Below, in pieces: positions 1 through 7,100 of a stretch of 9,377 bases of DNA. The stretch comes from an uncultured Spirochaetota bacterium (GTDB lineage: Bacteria; Spirochaetota; UBA4802; UBA5368), in contig CALMJO010000410.1 of the NCBI GenBank assembly GCA_937864375.1, positions 1 through 9,377 of the forward strand, read 5' to 3'. Position numbers and translations under genes: made by a program. Position 1 is the stretch's first letter, and every line of letters starts with the position of its first letter. The notes under the pieces were generated by a model, which saw nothing but the letters and a program-made list of their open reading frames with translations, did not search any database and was not told the DNA's origin.

Positions 1-114
1 CTGGACGGCGTATTTGAAAAAAAACAGGTCGCGCTCGCGTTCCGGAACGCGAGCGGCGCGATCGACAGGTCCGTCGCAGACTTCGTGCACGAAACCATCC
101 GCCGCTACGCGTGA
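1..114 (+). CDS. 3' end of an unidentified protein (partial)
   Basis: An open frame runs from the first base to a TGA at 112-114, giving the last 37 residues of a protein that begins upstream of the window. The tail is charged and probably helical, ending in HETIRRYA. Codons have G or C in most third positions, as in the other genes here, which supports it being coding. No domain can be recognised from so short a piece. The following 137 bases contain a promoter-like AT-rich stretch, so the next gene is probably transcribed separately. Confidence 0.6.
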   Translation: MDGVFEKKQVALAFRNASGAIDRSVADFVHETIRRYA

Positions 115-146
115 GCGGGATTCCGCACCCCTTGCCCGTGAAAAAT

Positions 147-163
147 TGTTTGACTTACAAACA
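147..163. promoter_or_regulatory. Inverted repeat, possible operator of the acyl-CoA ligase gene
   Basis: TGTTTG (147-152) and CAAACA (158-163) are perfect reverse complements separated by five bases. The element overlaps the best -35 candidate (TTGACT, 150-155). Placement over a promoter of a fatty-acid activation gene suggests a dimeric repressor such as a TetR- or GntR-type fatty-acid regulator. That is inference from position only; no regulator gene is in the window. Confidence 0.4.
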
Positions 164-176
164 TACATAATATAGT
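150..176 (+). promoter_or_regulatory. Putative sigma70-type promoter for the acyl-CoA ligase gene
   Basis: TTGACT (150-155) and TATAGT (171-176) resemble -35 and -10 boxes, but with a short 15-base spacer; TAGTAA at 17 bases is an alternative -10. The stretch 141-195 is strongly AT-rich in an otherwise GC-rich window, which fits a promoter. The start codon at 252 would leave a leader of roughly 70 bases. Confidence 0.35.
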
Positions 177-183
177 AATACTA
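173..183. promoter_or_regulatory. Second palindrome over the -10 region
   Basis: TAGTAATACTA is a perfect odd-centred palindrome (five-base arms TAGTA/TACTA around one base) lying on the -10 candidate of the ligase gene. It differs in sequence from the palindrome at 147-163, so if both are operators they would serve different proteins. Short AT-rich palindromes can arise by chance. Confidence 0.25.
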
Positions 184-251
184 CATAAATACAACACTGT
201 GTTCTTTGCGCCATCGCCTTCCAAATTCACCCGCATTCCGGAGGTTCCCCC

Positions 252-1874
252 ATGATGAATTACCCGCTTCTGCTCACCACGTTCCTGCAGCGCGCAGCCC
301 GGTTTTTTCCTAAAAAAGAGATCGTGTCGGTCTACGCGAACGGGACATTCCGCTACGATTACGGCCAGGCCTACAAAAGGTGCTGCCAGCTCGCGCACGC
401 CCTGGAATCGCTCGGCATAAAGCACGGCGACCGGGTCGCGTCCTTCTCGCTGAACAACCACCGGCACTTTGAGCTCTACTTTGGCGTGCCCGGCATGGGG
501 GCGGTGCTGCACACCCTGAACGTGCGCCTCTCCCCCGAGCACCTCGTCTACATCATGAACCACGCGGGCGACAGGGTCATGTTCATCGACGAGGACCTGT
601 GGTTCATGGTGGATCCCGTGAAGGACCAGCTCAAGACCGTGGAGCACTTCGTGATCATGTCCCAGAGCGGGACCATGCCCCCCACGACGCTTTCGCCCGT
701 GGTGCTCTACGACGATCTCATCAAAAAATTTCCGGAAGACTACCCCTTCAGCCCCGACCGCGACGAGAACGAGGCGGCCCTCATCTGCTACACCTCGGCG
801 ACCACCGGGGACCCCAAGGGCGTAGTCTACAGCCACCGTGCGCTCTACCTGCACAGCCTCGTCGTAGGCCTCACACTGGGAGCGATGGAGCGCGACTGCC
901 TGCTCCATGTGGTGCCCATGTTCCACGCAAACGCGTGGGGCGCGCCCTTCCTGGGCGCGGCCCTGGGATGCAAGCAGGTCCTTCCCGGGCGCCAGATCCT
1001 CGACATGAAGGCGCTGTGCAAAATCATCAGCGACGAGAAGGCGACCTTCACCTGCGGCGTGCCCACGATCTGGATGATGCTGTACAAGTACCTTGAGGAG
1101 GGGGGCGAGCACGACTTCTCCTCCATCCGCACCGTGGTGTCGGGGGGCTCCGCCATGCCGCGCCACCTCATGGAATCGTTTCGCGACAAGTACGGGTTCA
1201 ACATCGCCCAGTGCTACGGCATGACCGAAACCACCCCGTTCGTGAGCGCCGCGATTCCCAAGAGCTACATGGACAACTGGCCGGACAAGGAGCTCTTCGA
1301 CCTCAAGACCACCGTGGGAATCATCGCGACCGGGCTCGAGCTCCGGCTGGAGAACATTGAAACCGGCGACGAGGCGAAGATGGACGGGAAGGACATGGGC
1401 GAGATCTGCCTGCGCGGACCGTGGATCGCCTCCGAATACTACAAGGACCCCGAGCGCAGCAAATCGACCTTCAGGGACGGGTGGCTGCACACCGGCGACA
1501 TCGCCACCATGAACGAGGAGGGATACATGAGCCTGGTCGACAGGACCAAGGACCTCATCAAGAGCGGCGGCGAGTGGATCTCGTCCGTGGATCTCGAGAA
1601 CGCGATCATGGCGCACCCCATGGTCCTGGAGGCGGCGGTCATAGGCATGCCCGACGAGAAGTGGCAGGAGCGCCCGCTCGCCTGCGTCGTGCCCTCGCCG
1701 GGCAGGGAAAACGAGATCAGCGCCGAATCGGTCAAGTCCTTTTTACAAGATAAAATCGCGAAGTGGTGGATTCCCGACGAGTTTGTATTTTTAAAGGAGA
1801 TACCCAAGACCAGCGTGGGAAAATTCAACAAGAAGGAGCTCAGGAAGACGGTCCTGCCCACCCTTAAAAAATGA
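252..1874 (+). CDS. AMP-forming fatty-acid:CoA ligase (AlkK-like)
   Basis: A 540-residue member of the adenylate-forming (ANL) superfamily, of the length and arrangement of medium/long-chain acyl-CoA synthetases such as AlkK. Such enzymes activate a fatty acid to acyl-AMP and then to acyl-CoA, for beta-oxidation or lipid synthesis, in the cytoplasm or at the inner membrane. Visible core motifs, in order: P-loop YTSATTGDPKG (180-190), PMFHANAWG (222-230), YGMTET (322-327), GWLHTGD (410-416, whose Asp contacts the ribose), the hinge DRTKDLIKSGGEW (430-442), and PKTSVGKFNKKEL (518-530) with catalytic Lys524. The P-loop has Ala183 where most relatives have Gly. The start is the first of two ATGs, placed seven bases after GGAGG at 240-244; the second ATG (255) is equally possible. 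The gene is complete. Substrate chain length cannot be read from sequence; the family call is firm. Confidence 0.95.
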   Translation: MMNYPLLLTTFLQRAARFFPKKEIVSVYANGTFRYDYGQAYKRCCQLAHALESLGIKHGDRVASFSLNNHRHFELYFGVPGMGAVLHTLNVRLSPEHLVYIMNHAGDRVMFIDEDLWFMVDPVKDQLKTVEHFVIMSQSGTMPPTTLSPVVLYDDLIKKFPEDYPFSPDRDENEAALICYTSATTGDPKGVVYSHRALYLHSLVVGLTLGAMERDCLLHVVPMFHANAWGAPFLGAALGCKQVLPGRQILDMKALCKIISDEKATFTCGVPTIWMMLYKYLEEGGEHDFSSIRTVVSGGSAMPRHLMESFRDKYGFNIAQCYGMTETTPFVSAAIPKSYMDNWPDKELFDLKTTVGIIATGLELRLENIETGDEAKMDGKDMGEICLRGPWIASEYYKDPERSKSTFRDGWLHTGDIATMNEEGYMSLVDRTKDLIKSGGEWISSVDLENAIMAHPMVLEAAVIGMPDEKWQERPLACVVPSPGRENEISAESVKSFLQDKIAKWWIPDEFVFLKEIPKTSVGKFNKKELRKTVLPTLKK

Positions 1875-1899
1875 ACTCCGGAGGCCGGAAAAATCTACT

Positions 1900-1952
1900 T
1901 GAATAAACCGCCGGGCCCGTGTGAGCATAGGCCATGCAGAGCGGTTTATTCA
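1900..1952. repeat. Perfect 12-bp inverted repeat enclosing the TPR gene start codon
   Basis: TGAATAAACCGC (1900-1911) and GCGGTTTATTCA (1941-1952) are exact reverse complements separated by 29 bases. The loop contains the ATG at 1934 and whatever ribosome-binding site the TPR gene uses; the second arm covers its codons 3-7. In RNA this would be a 12-bp stem holding the initiation region in its loop; in DNA it could bind a dimer. No T-run follows, so it is not a standard intrinsic terminator. Confidence 0.6.
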
Positions 1953-2515
1953 GGCGGTCTTTTCCCCGCATCCTCCTCACGGTTGCGCTTGTGGCGGCGT
2001 TCCTGTGCCTGCCAGGTGCCGGGCCCCTCTCCTCCACCCCGGCGGACGCGGTCCTCTCCGCGGAGAGCGGCGACGCGGAGCTAAATGCCGCGGGCTTCAC
2101 GGCCTACCGCGAGAAGCGCTATGCGGAGGCGGTCCGGCTCTTCAGGCTCGCGATCGCCAGGAATCCCTCGGAGAAGATTTATTACAACAACGAGGCCGCG
2201 GCGCTCATGAACGAGGGAAGGTACGACGAGGCGTACGAGGCGCTTTCGCGGGCCATCGCGCTGGACCCCCGGTTCTGCAAGGCGCTTTCCAACATGGCGA
2301 TCACCTGCTTTTACCTGAACCGGTTCAGCGAAGCCTACGAGTACTACCGCCGCGCGAAGGATGCGGACGGAGCGTACGCGGGGGAGCGCTTCGAGCGGGG
2401 GAGGGTCACCGAAAAGCTCCGCGAGCTCAGGCAGCGTCATCCCGGGAACATGGACGTGGACGGCATTTACGAGCGGCTGAAGCGCGGGATTGACGCGGAA
2501 GTCCCGGGGCTATAA
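1934..2515 (+). CDS. Exported tetratricopeptide-repeat (TPR) protein
   Basis: A 193-residue protein with a basic N-terminus (FRRSFPR), a hydrophobic segment at about residues 12-30 and an AxA-like cleavage region near 37-39, so a Sec signal peptide or N-terminal anchor is likely. Three consecutive TPR units follow (about 48-79, 82-115 and 116-147), showing the usual pattern of paired helices with A-x-x-x-F and NP/DP turns. The rest is a charged helical tail. TPR domains are protein-binding scaffolds, so a periplasmic or membrane-associated assembly role is likely but the partner is unknown. It begins 59 bases after the acyl-CoA ligase and may be co-transcribed. A stop in frame at 1928-1930 makes 1934 the earliest possible ATG. 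The ribosome-binding site is weak, and the start sits in the loop of an inverted repeat. The stop codon abuts the stop codon of dtd on the other strand. Confidence 0.85.
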   Translation: MQSGLFRRSFPRILLTVALVAAFLCLPGAGPLSSTPADAVLSAESGDAELNAAGFTAYREKRYAEAVRLFRLAIARNPSEKIYYNNEAAALMNEGRYDEAYEALSRAIALDPRFCKALSNMAITCFYLNRFSEAYEYYRRAKDADGAYAGERFERGRVTEKLRELRQRHPGNMDVDGIYERLKRGIDAEVPGL

Positions 2516-2965
2516 TCAGAAAAGCCTGCGGCTGTCCAGCAGTATCGTGACCGGGCCGTCGTTCACCAGGTCAAGCATCATGTGCGCGCCGAACACCCCG
2601 GTTTCCACCCTGGGCCACAGGGTCTTGCAGAGCGCCACGAACTCGTGGAACCTCGCGGACGCACGGTCAGGAGGCATTGCCTCTCCGTATGAAGGCCGTT
2701 TTCCCTTGCGCGCGTCGCCGTACAGCGTGAACTGGGACACGAGCAGGAGATCCCCTTTCACGTCCTCGAGCGAACAATTCATGACGCCCGCGGCATCCTC
2801 GAACACCCGGAGACCCACGATCTTCCTGGCGATGTAGTCCAGGTCGGTGTCCGTATCGTCCCTGTGCAGGGCAGCGAGCACGAGAAGGCCCCGGCCCGCC
2901 CTGACAACCGTGCCTCCCGACACCTCGACGGAGGCGCGGGAAACCCTTTGAACCACGGCACGCAT
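2516..2965 (-). CDS. dtd: D-aminoacyl-tRNA deacylase
   Basis: A 149-residue protein matching the DTD family in length and signature residues. DTD hydrolyses D-aminoacyl-tRNAs and mischarged Gly-tRNA(Ala) as a chirality checkpoint of translation, working as a cytoplasmic homodimer. The N-terminus MRAVVQRVSRASV is typical, SQFTLYGD (77-84) is the conserved active-site strand, and NDGPVT (135-140) carries the Gly-cisPro motif (Gly137-Pro138) that rejects L-amino acids. The start is supported by AGGAAGG about six bases upstream. It lies 21 bases downstream of trxA on the same strand and is almost certainly translated from the same mRNA. Its stop codon is immediately adjacent to the TPR gene stop on the opposite strand, so any transcription termination must happen inside the neighbouring gene. 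Confidence 0.97.
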   Translation of the reverse strand: MRAVVQRVSRASVEVSGGTVVRAGRGLLVLAALHRDDTDTDLDYIARKIVGLRVFEDAAGVMNCSLEDVKGDLLLVSQFTLYGDARKGKRPSYGEAMPPDRASARFHEFVALCKTLWPRVETGVFGAHMMLDLVNDGPVTILLDSRRLF

Positions 2966-2986
2966 GGGAGCCCTTCCTGCGGGGTT

Positions 2987-3301
2987 CTACTTGAGCTTGG
3001 CGGTCAGCACGGCTTCCGGCTGCACGCCCTGGAGGCGATCGACCTGCGCGCCGTCCTGGAAGATGATGAGCGTGGGTATGGCCTGGATACCGTATTTCTG
3101 CGCGGTCTCGGGATTTTCATCGGTGTTGAGCTTGGTGATTTTTGCGCTCACCGCTCCGGAGCTTACGAGCTTCTCGAGTATGGGGGTCTGCATCCTGCAG
3201 GGACCGCACCAGGGGGCCCAGAAGTCTACGAGCACCTTGCCCGGGGCCTCGAGCACCTCCTTGCCGAAGTTTTTATCGGTCACTTCCATAATACCCGCCA
3301 T
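2987..3301 (-). CDS. trxA: Thioredoxin
   Basis: A 104-residue single-domain thioredoxin, close to the usual ~105-109. It reduces disulfides in cytoplasmic proteins and is itself recharged by thioredoxin reductase. The redox site WCGPC is at residues 31-35, preceded by VDFWAP, and the cis-proline motif IPT (75-77) faces it. There is no signal peptide, so it is cytoplasmic. The start is well supported by AGGAGG (3308-3313 on the complement), six bases before the ATG. It is the first gene of a trxA-dtd pair. A promoter-like TTGACA/TATCCT lies just upstream, and an inverted repeat overlaps both its -10 box and the ribosome-binding site, suggesting control at initiation of transcription or translation. 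Confidence 0.96.
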   Translation of the reverse strand: MAGIMEVTDKNFGKEVLEAPGKVLVDFWAPWCGPCRMQTPILEKLVSSGAVSAKITKLNTDENPETAQKYGIQAIPTLIIFQDGAQVDRLQGVQPEAVLTAKLK

Positions 3302-3310
3302 GTCGCTCCT

Positions 3311-3335
3311 CCTGTATCGTGAATAAGGATACAGG
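3311..3335. promoter_or_regulatory. Inverted repeat at the trxA -10 box and ribosome-binding site
   Basis: CCTGTATC (3311-3318) and GATACAGG (3328-3335) are perfect 8-bp reverse complements with a 9-base loop. Read on the trxA strand, the distal arm covers most of the predicted -10 box, and the proximal arm ends in the first three bases of the AGGAGG Shine-Dalgarno. It could be a repressor operator, or an RNA hairpin partly hiding the ribosome-binding site if transcription starts upstream of it. Confidence 0.5.
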
Positions 3336-3353
3336 CGCCGGGGGCCGTGTCAA
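3326..3353 (-). promoter_or_regulatory. Putative sigma70-type promoter for trxA-dtd
   Basis: On the complement, a consensus TTGACA (3348-3353) is followed after 16 bases by TATCCT (3326-3331; four of six matches). Transcription would start near 3319, leaving a very short leader before the ribosome-binding site. The -35 box lies partly within a small palindrome, TCAAT-4-ATTGA (3350-3363). Confidence 0.45.
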
Positions 3354-3374
3354 TACAAATTGAAACCGCGGCCC
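3342..3374. repeat. Pair of inverted repeats in the trxA / secreted-protein divergent region
   Basis: GGGCCG (3342-3347) pairs with CGGCCC (3369-3374), and between them TCAAT (3350-3354) pairs with ATTGA (3359-3363). The structure covers the -35 candidate of trxA. It may be part of a divergent regulatory region; the arms are short and chance is possible. Nothing convincing as a promoter for the rightward gene at 3475 was found in 3375-3474. Confidence 0.25.
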
Positions 3375-3474
3375 AATTATTGCCTGTTTAATCCGGAAGG
3401 TGCTGCCGATAACTATCACAGGCACGTGTCGAACGCCGCGTGCCGCACTATATTTGAAGCATGAGGCCAGAGCG

Positions 3475-4083
3475 ATGAAAAAGCTGTATGCGGTGCTTCT
3501 CTCCCTGTGCATCGCGGGAGCGGCGGGCGCGCTCCACGCACAGGACGCTCCCAAGGCGGACAAGGACAAGAAAGAGACGGCGCCCTCCGAGAAAAAGGGC
3601 GGCGTCGAGGGCTACAGCAAGGCGAAGTGGGGCAGCGCCATGGCGGCCGCGAAGAACGACCTCACAGGCAAGATCGTCTACACCGACGACAAGCGCGTCA
3701 TCCAGACCCGCGACGGCGACATCACCTACAGCTACGGGTTTTTCTACAAGGAAAAGCCGGGAAAGGACAACAAGACCGAGCAGGAAACAAGGCTGTTCTA
3801 CGTCAACGTGCAGTTCCCCTACCTGAGCATGCAGGACGTCGCGAAAAAGCTGGAAGCCCAGTACGGCGCCCCGACCGGCGACTCGGTGAAGAACAATTCC
3901 GGGGCCATGATTTGGGAGTTCGAAAAAACGACCATCATAATGTGGGTCGAGCAGTACGAGAAGAAGCCCTTCACCAAGAAGATCACCTACATGAGCAAGG
4001 AGCTCACGCGCGAGATCTCCGACTACGCGCTGGAGCTCTTCAATGCCGGCGAGAAAAAGACTATCGAGACCATGAAACCCTGA
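3475..4083 (+). CDS. Secreted protein of unknown family
   Basis: A 202-residue protein starting MKKLYAVLLSLCIAGAAGALHA, a clear Sec signal peptide with likely cleavage after Ala22. The mature N-terminus (23-46) is a flexible Lys/Asp/Glu-rich stretch. The rest looks like one mixed alpha/beta domain: WG (52-53), strands around VIQTRDGDITYSYGFFY (75-91) and RLFYVNVQFPY (106-116), a helix ending in LEAQYGAP (126-133), then strands MIWEFE and TIIMWVEQY (145-161). The 'YG-x-P after a helix, then W-E-F' layout recurs in small periplasmic bacterial proteins of unknown role; I do not recognise a named family. The ATG at 3475 was chosen because it opens the signal peptide and follows GAGG (3463-3466); an earlier in-frame ATG at 3400 would add 25 residues that do not look like a leader. 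It faces the fibre-protein gene convergently. Confidence 0.8.
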   Translation: MKKLYAVLLSLCIAGAAGALHAQDAPKADKDKKETAPSEKKGGVEGYSKAKWGSAMAAAKNDLTGKIVYTDDKRVIQTRDGDITYSYGFFYKEKPGKDNKTEQETRLFYVNVQFPYLSMQDVAKKLEAQYGAPTGDSVKNNSGAMIWEFEKTTIIMWVEQYEKKPFTKKITYMSKELTREISDYALELFNAGEKKTIETMKP

Positions 4084-4123
4084 TGGGGCGCCGACCGGCT
4101 TCCCGGCGGAAAATGCATACATT

Positions 4124-4154
4124 TCGCGATTGAATATGTACGGGTCAATCGCGA
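4124..4154. terminator. Hairpin between convergent genes, possible bidirectional terminator
   Basis: TCGCGATTGA (4124-4133) and TCAATCGCGA (4145-4154) form a perfect 10-bp stem with an 11-base loop in the gap between two convergent genes. Position favours a terminator for both strands, but neither side has a proper T-run, so a standard intrinsic terminator is not shown. Confidence 0.3.
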
Positions 4155-4158
4155 TTGA
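4145..4158. repeat. Perfect 14-bp palindrome with an extra upstream half-site
   Basis: TCAATCGCGATTGA is a perfect even palindrome and extends to 20 bases (4142-4161, GGG...CCC) with one G/T mismatch pair. Its right ten bases, TCGCGATTGA (4149-4158), recur as a direct copy at 4124-4133, 25 bases away. This looks like a dimer-binding site plus a half-site, yet it lies at the 3' ends of two convergent genes rather than at a promoter. Confidence 0.45.
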
Positions 4159-4164
4159 TCCCTC

Positions 4165-7100
4165 CTAAGAATGCATTATGAATATCGGGATGATGCCTAT
4201 CCCCTCGTCCAGCCCCTCGAGCGCCTTTCCCAGCACGGTGCCGATCTTCTCGAATGAGTCTATGGTGCCGGCCATGCCGCATCCCGGCGTGGAGGAGGTG
4301 ACGATGAGGTCGCCCGGGCGCACCTTGCCCCCGCGCGCGTCCACCTTGCACATCGCCCGGCCTGCGAGCGCTACGGGGTACGCATTCTTCCCGTCCGCGG
4401 CGCCCAGCACCAGCGCGGGATTTCCCGAAACGACTCCTACGACGCCGCGCGCGTAGGCCGACGCGGAGCGCGAGAGCGCGCCGCCGTTCTCGCTCACCAC
4501 GAGCACGTCCCCGTATGAAATATGGTCCTCGCCGTCCACGGTAAAGAGTTCGGTGATGTTCGCCGGGACGCCCTCGGCCGATTCGCGCGCGAGGGAGATG
4601 GTCCCGGTGAAGTCGCTCTTTCCGTTCACTCTGAGCGCGTCTCCGTTTCCTATGAGCTGAACGCTGTCGTCATAGTCCGCGATCTTCGCGTACCCGTCCA
4701 CCACCAGGGAGTATTCATGTTCGCTCGCGAACACCCCGCCGGCCCCGAAGCGCGACACCCCGAGCACGCCGCAGCCGCGGGGGCCGGGCATGCCGCTGCC
4801 CGGTGACTGTCCCCTCACCCCGTTGAAGCGGCCGTGCCCCAGCACGCCGCACGAGTGCGCCGCGTTCTCATAGGTTCCGTCGGCCACGCCTATGACGCCC
4901 ACGGCGCCCGCCGCGGGGGACTCGTTCCTGCCGTAGATCACCGCCGCGGAATCAGGCGGCGGGACTATTCCCGTGTAGCGTTCATTCTTCGCCTGGGTTA
5001 TGGACAGCGCGCCCGCGTGCGTGGAAAATTCGTGCATGAGCGGCGCGTAGTCATGCGCGTGCGGGAGCGGGTCCCTGGCGTCCGCGAGGCGGGCGTCGTC
5101 CGCCTGGACCGCGAACCCGGCGCGGCTTTCTCCGTTATGCGCAAGCCGTATAATACCCGCCTGCGCTTCGCTCGCGCTCCTGAGACGCCGGTCATTTCCC
5201 TGCACCGCCACGTTCGGGGCGTCCTCGCCGTCCTCGGCGAGCTCCACGATGCCCTTCGCGGCGGTGCTCGCATTTTTTAATCGCCGGTCGCTCCCCTGCA
5301 CCACGACCTCGGGGCGGTCCTCGCCGTCCTCGGCGAGCTCCACAATCCCCGTCGCGACGGTGCTCGCGTTTTTTAATCGCCGGTCGCTCCCCTGCACCGC
5401 CACGCCTGGCCTGTCTTCGCCGTCGTCGGCAAGCTCCACGATGCCCTTCGCCGCCGTGCTCGCGTCTTTTAAACGCCGGTCGCTCCCCTGCACCGCCACG
5501 CCTGGCCTGTCTTCGCCGTCGTCGGCAAGCTCCACGATACCCTTCGCCGCCGTGCTCGCGTTTTTTAATCGCCGGTCGCTCGCCTGCACCGCCACGTTCG
5601 GGGCGTCCTCGCCGTCCTCGGCGAGCTCTACGATGCCCTTCGCCACCGTGCTCGCGTCTTTTAAGCGCCGGTCGCTCCCCTGCACCGCCACGTTAGGCGC
5701 GTCTTCGCCGTCCTCGGCCAGCTCCACGATGCCCCGCGCCACCGTGCTCGCATTTGCCAAACGGCGATCGTTCCCCTGAACCGCCGCGAACGAGGCCGAC
5801 TCGCCGTCCTTCGCGAAGCGCATGATGCCCTTGCCCGTCTCGCCCGCATCTTTAAGGCGGCGGTCGTTGCCCTGCACCACGACCTCGGGACGGTCCTCGC
5901 CGTCCTCCGCGAGCTCCACGATCCCTCGTGCCGTCGTGCTTGCGTTCTTTAAACGCCGGTCGCTTCCCTGTACGACGACCCCGGCCCGATCCTCGCCGTC
6001 CTCCGCGAGCTCCACGATGCCCTTCGCCATGGGACTCGCGTCCCTGAGCCGCCGGTCGCTCCCCTGCACGGCGCTTTCGGCGCTGGTCTCGCCGTCGGCG
6101 GCGAGGCGCACGATGCCGAAGTTCGCGTCCGTTGCGCGAAAGAGCCTCCTGTCGCTCCCCCGCACCACGCTCATGTCGGAATAGATGCCGTCGGGGCAGA
6201 GCTTCACGATCCCGAAGTTACTCTCGCTGGCCTCCTGGAGGCGCGAATCGTTTCCCTGAACCGCTGCGCCCTGCTTGTTCTCCCTGTCGTAGGCGAGCCT
6301 CACGACCCCGAACTTGGCCTCGCTCGCGGGCTTGAGCCGCCTGTCGCTCGCCTGCACCGCGAGCCCCTGCGCGTCCTCGCCGTCCTCGGCGAACTGCATG
6401 ATTCCCTTGAATATCGCGGTCGCGTCCCGCAGGCGCCGGTCGCTCGCCTGCACCGCGGCGCCCATCAGCTCCTCCCCGTCGCGCGCCATCTTCACCACCC
6501 CGTACTGGAAGATGGAGGCGTGCGGCGTCATCTCCCCGGCGTGGTGCGAATGGTCCAGGCTGACGGGCGCGGAGTACACCTCCAGGGCGGCCAGGCGCAC
6601 CCCGTGGAGCTTGCCCTCCAGGCTCACGGTGTTCATTTCCATTCTCAGGTACCTCGCCTGCGCCAGCGGCACGTCCCAGCTGTAGCGCGTCGAGGGCTCC
6701 GCCAGGAAGCCCTTCTCCTCGAAGAGAGGGCTCCATCCGCTCTTGTCGGTGCTGTATTCAAAGTAGAACTGCTCGGGGAAGCCGCTGGGAACCGTGTCGG
6801 TCGCGGCAAGGGCCAGGCGCGATACGGGCAGCACGCGTCCCAGGTCAAGGTACACGTATTCGTGCGCGGCGGCTGGCTTTAGGTCCGACTCCCAGATGGT
6901 GGACTTCTGCCCGTCGATGAGCTTTTCGGCGCCGTGCATGTAGGAGGACGCGCTGCTCGACGATATCTCCCTCACGCCCGCGATGCCCGCCTCGAACGAG
7001 CCGACCTCCGCGCTGAAGCGCGTCTGGACCTTGCGCGTCCTTAGCGCGACGAATTTCAGGAAGCGCGCCACGATGAAGGGGATGTCGAGCACGCAGGGGC

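Noticed and set aside
105..1616. A 503-codon open frame on the minus strand.
   Set aside because: It lies opposite the acyl-CoA ligase, has no recognisable domain and a composition rich in His, Val, Arg and Gly typical of the complement of a GC-rich gene.
3421..3444. GGCACG/CGTGCC inverted repeat upstream of the secreted-protein gene.
   Set aside because: Six-base GC-rich arms with a 12-base loop are expected by chance in this base composition and no promoter is tied to it.
3400..3474. Upstream ATG at 3400 as start of the secreted protein.
   Set aside because: It adds 25 residues ahead of an intact signal peptide, whereas the ATG at 3475 has a GAGG site eight bases upstream.
4084..4110. CGCCG/CGGCG hairpin after the secreted-protein stop as an intrinsic terminator.
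   Set aside because: The stem is only five base pairs and no T-run follows.
5270..5575. Heptamer A_AAA_AAT (in frame) at the Leu-Lys-Asn codons of units 10, 12 and 13, a possible -1 slippery site.
   Set aside because: It follows simply from TTA-AAA-AAT codon use in copied repeats; no downstream stimulator was evident and the alternative frames give no meaningful protein.
5249..6184. Plus-strand open frames with repeated Ser/Pro/Cys-rich peptides opposite the fibre repeats.
   Set aside because: They are the antisense reading of the 96-bp repeats; their periodicity is inherited from the real gene.
5065..6504. CRISPR or other non-coding repeat array.
   Set aside because: Units are directly joined, 96 bp long with no spacers, and keep a single reading frame through all fifteen copies.
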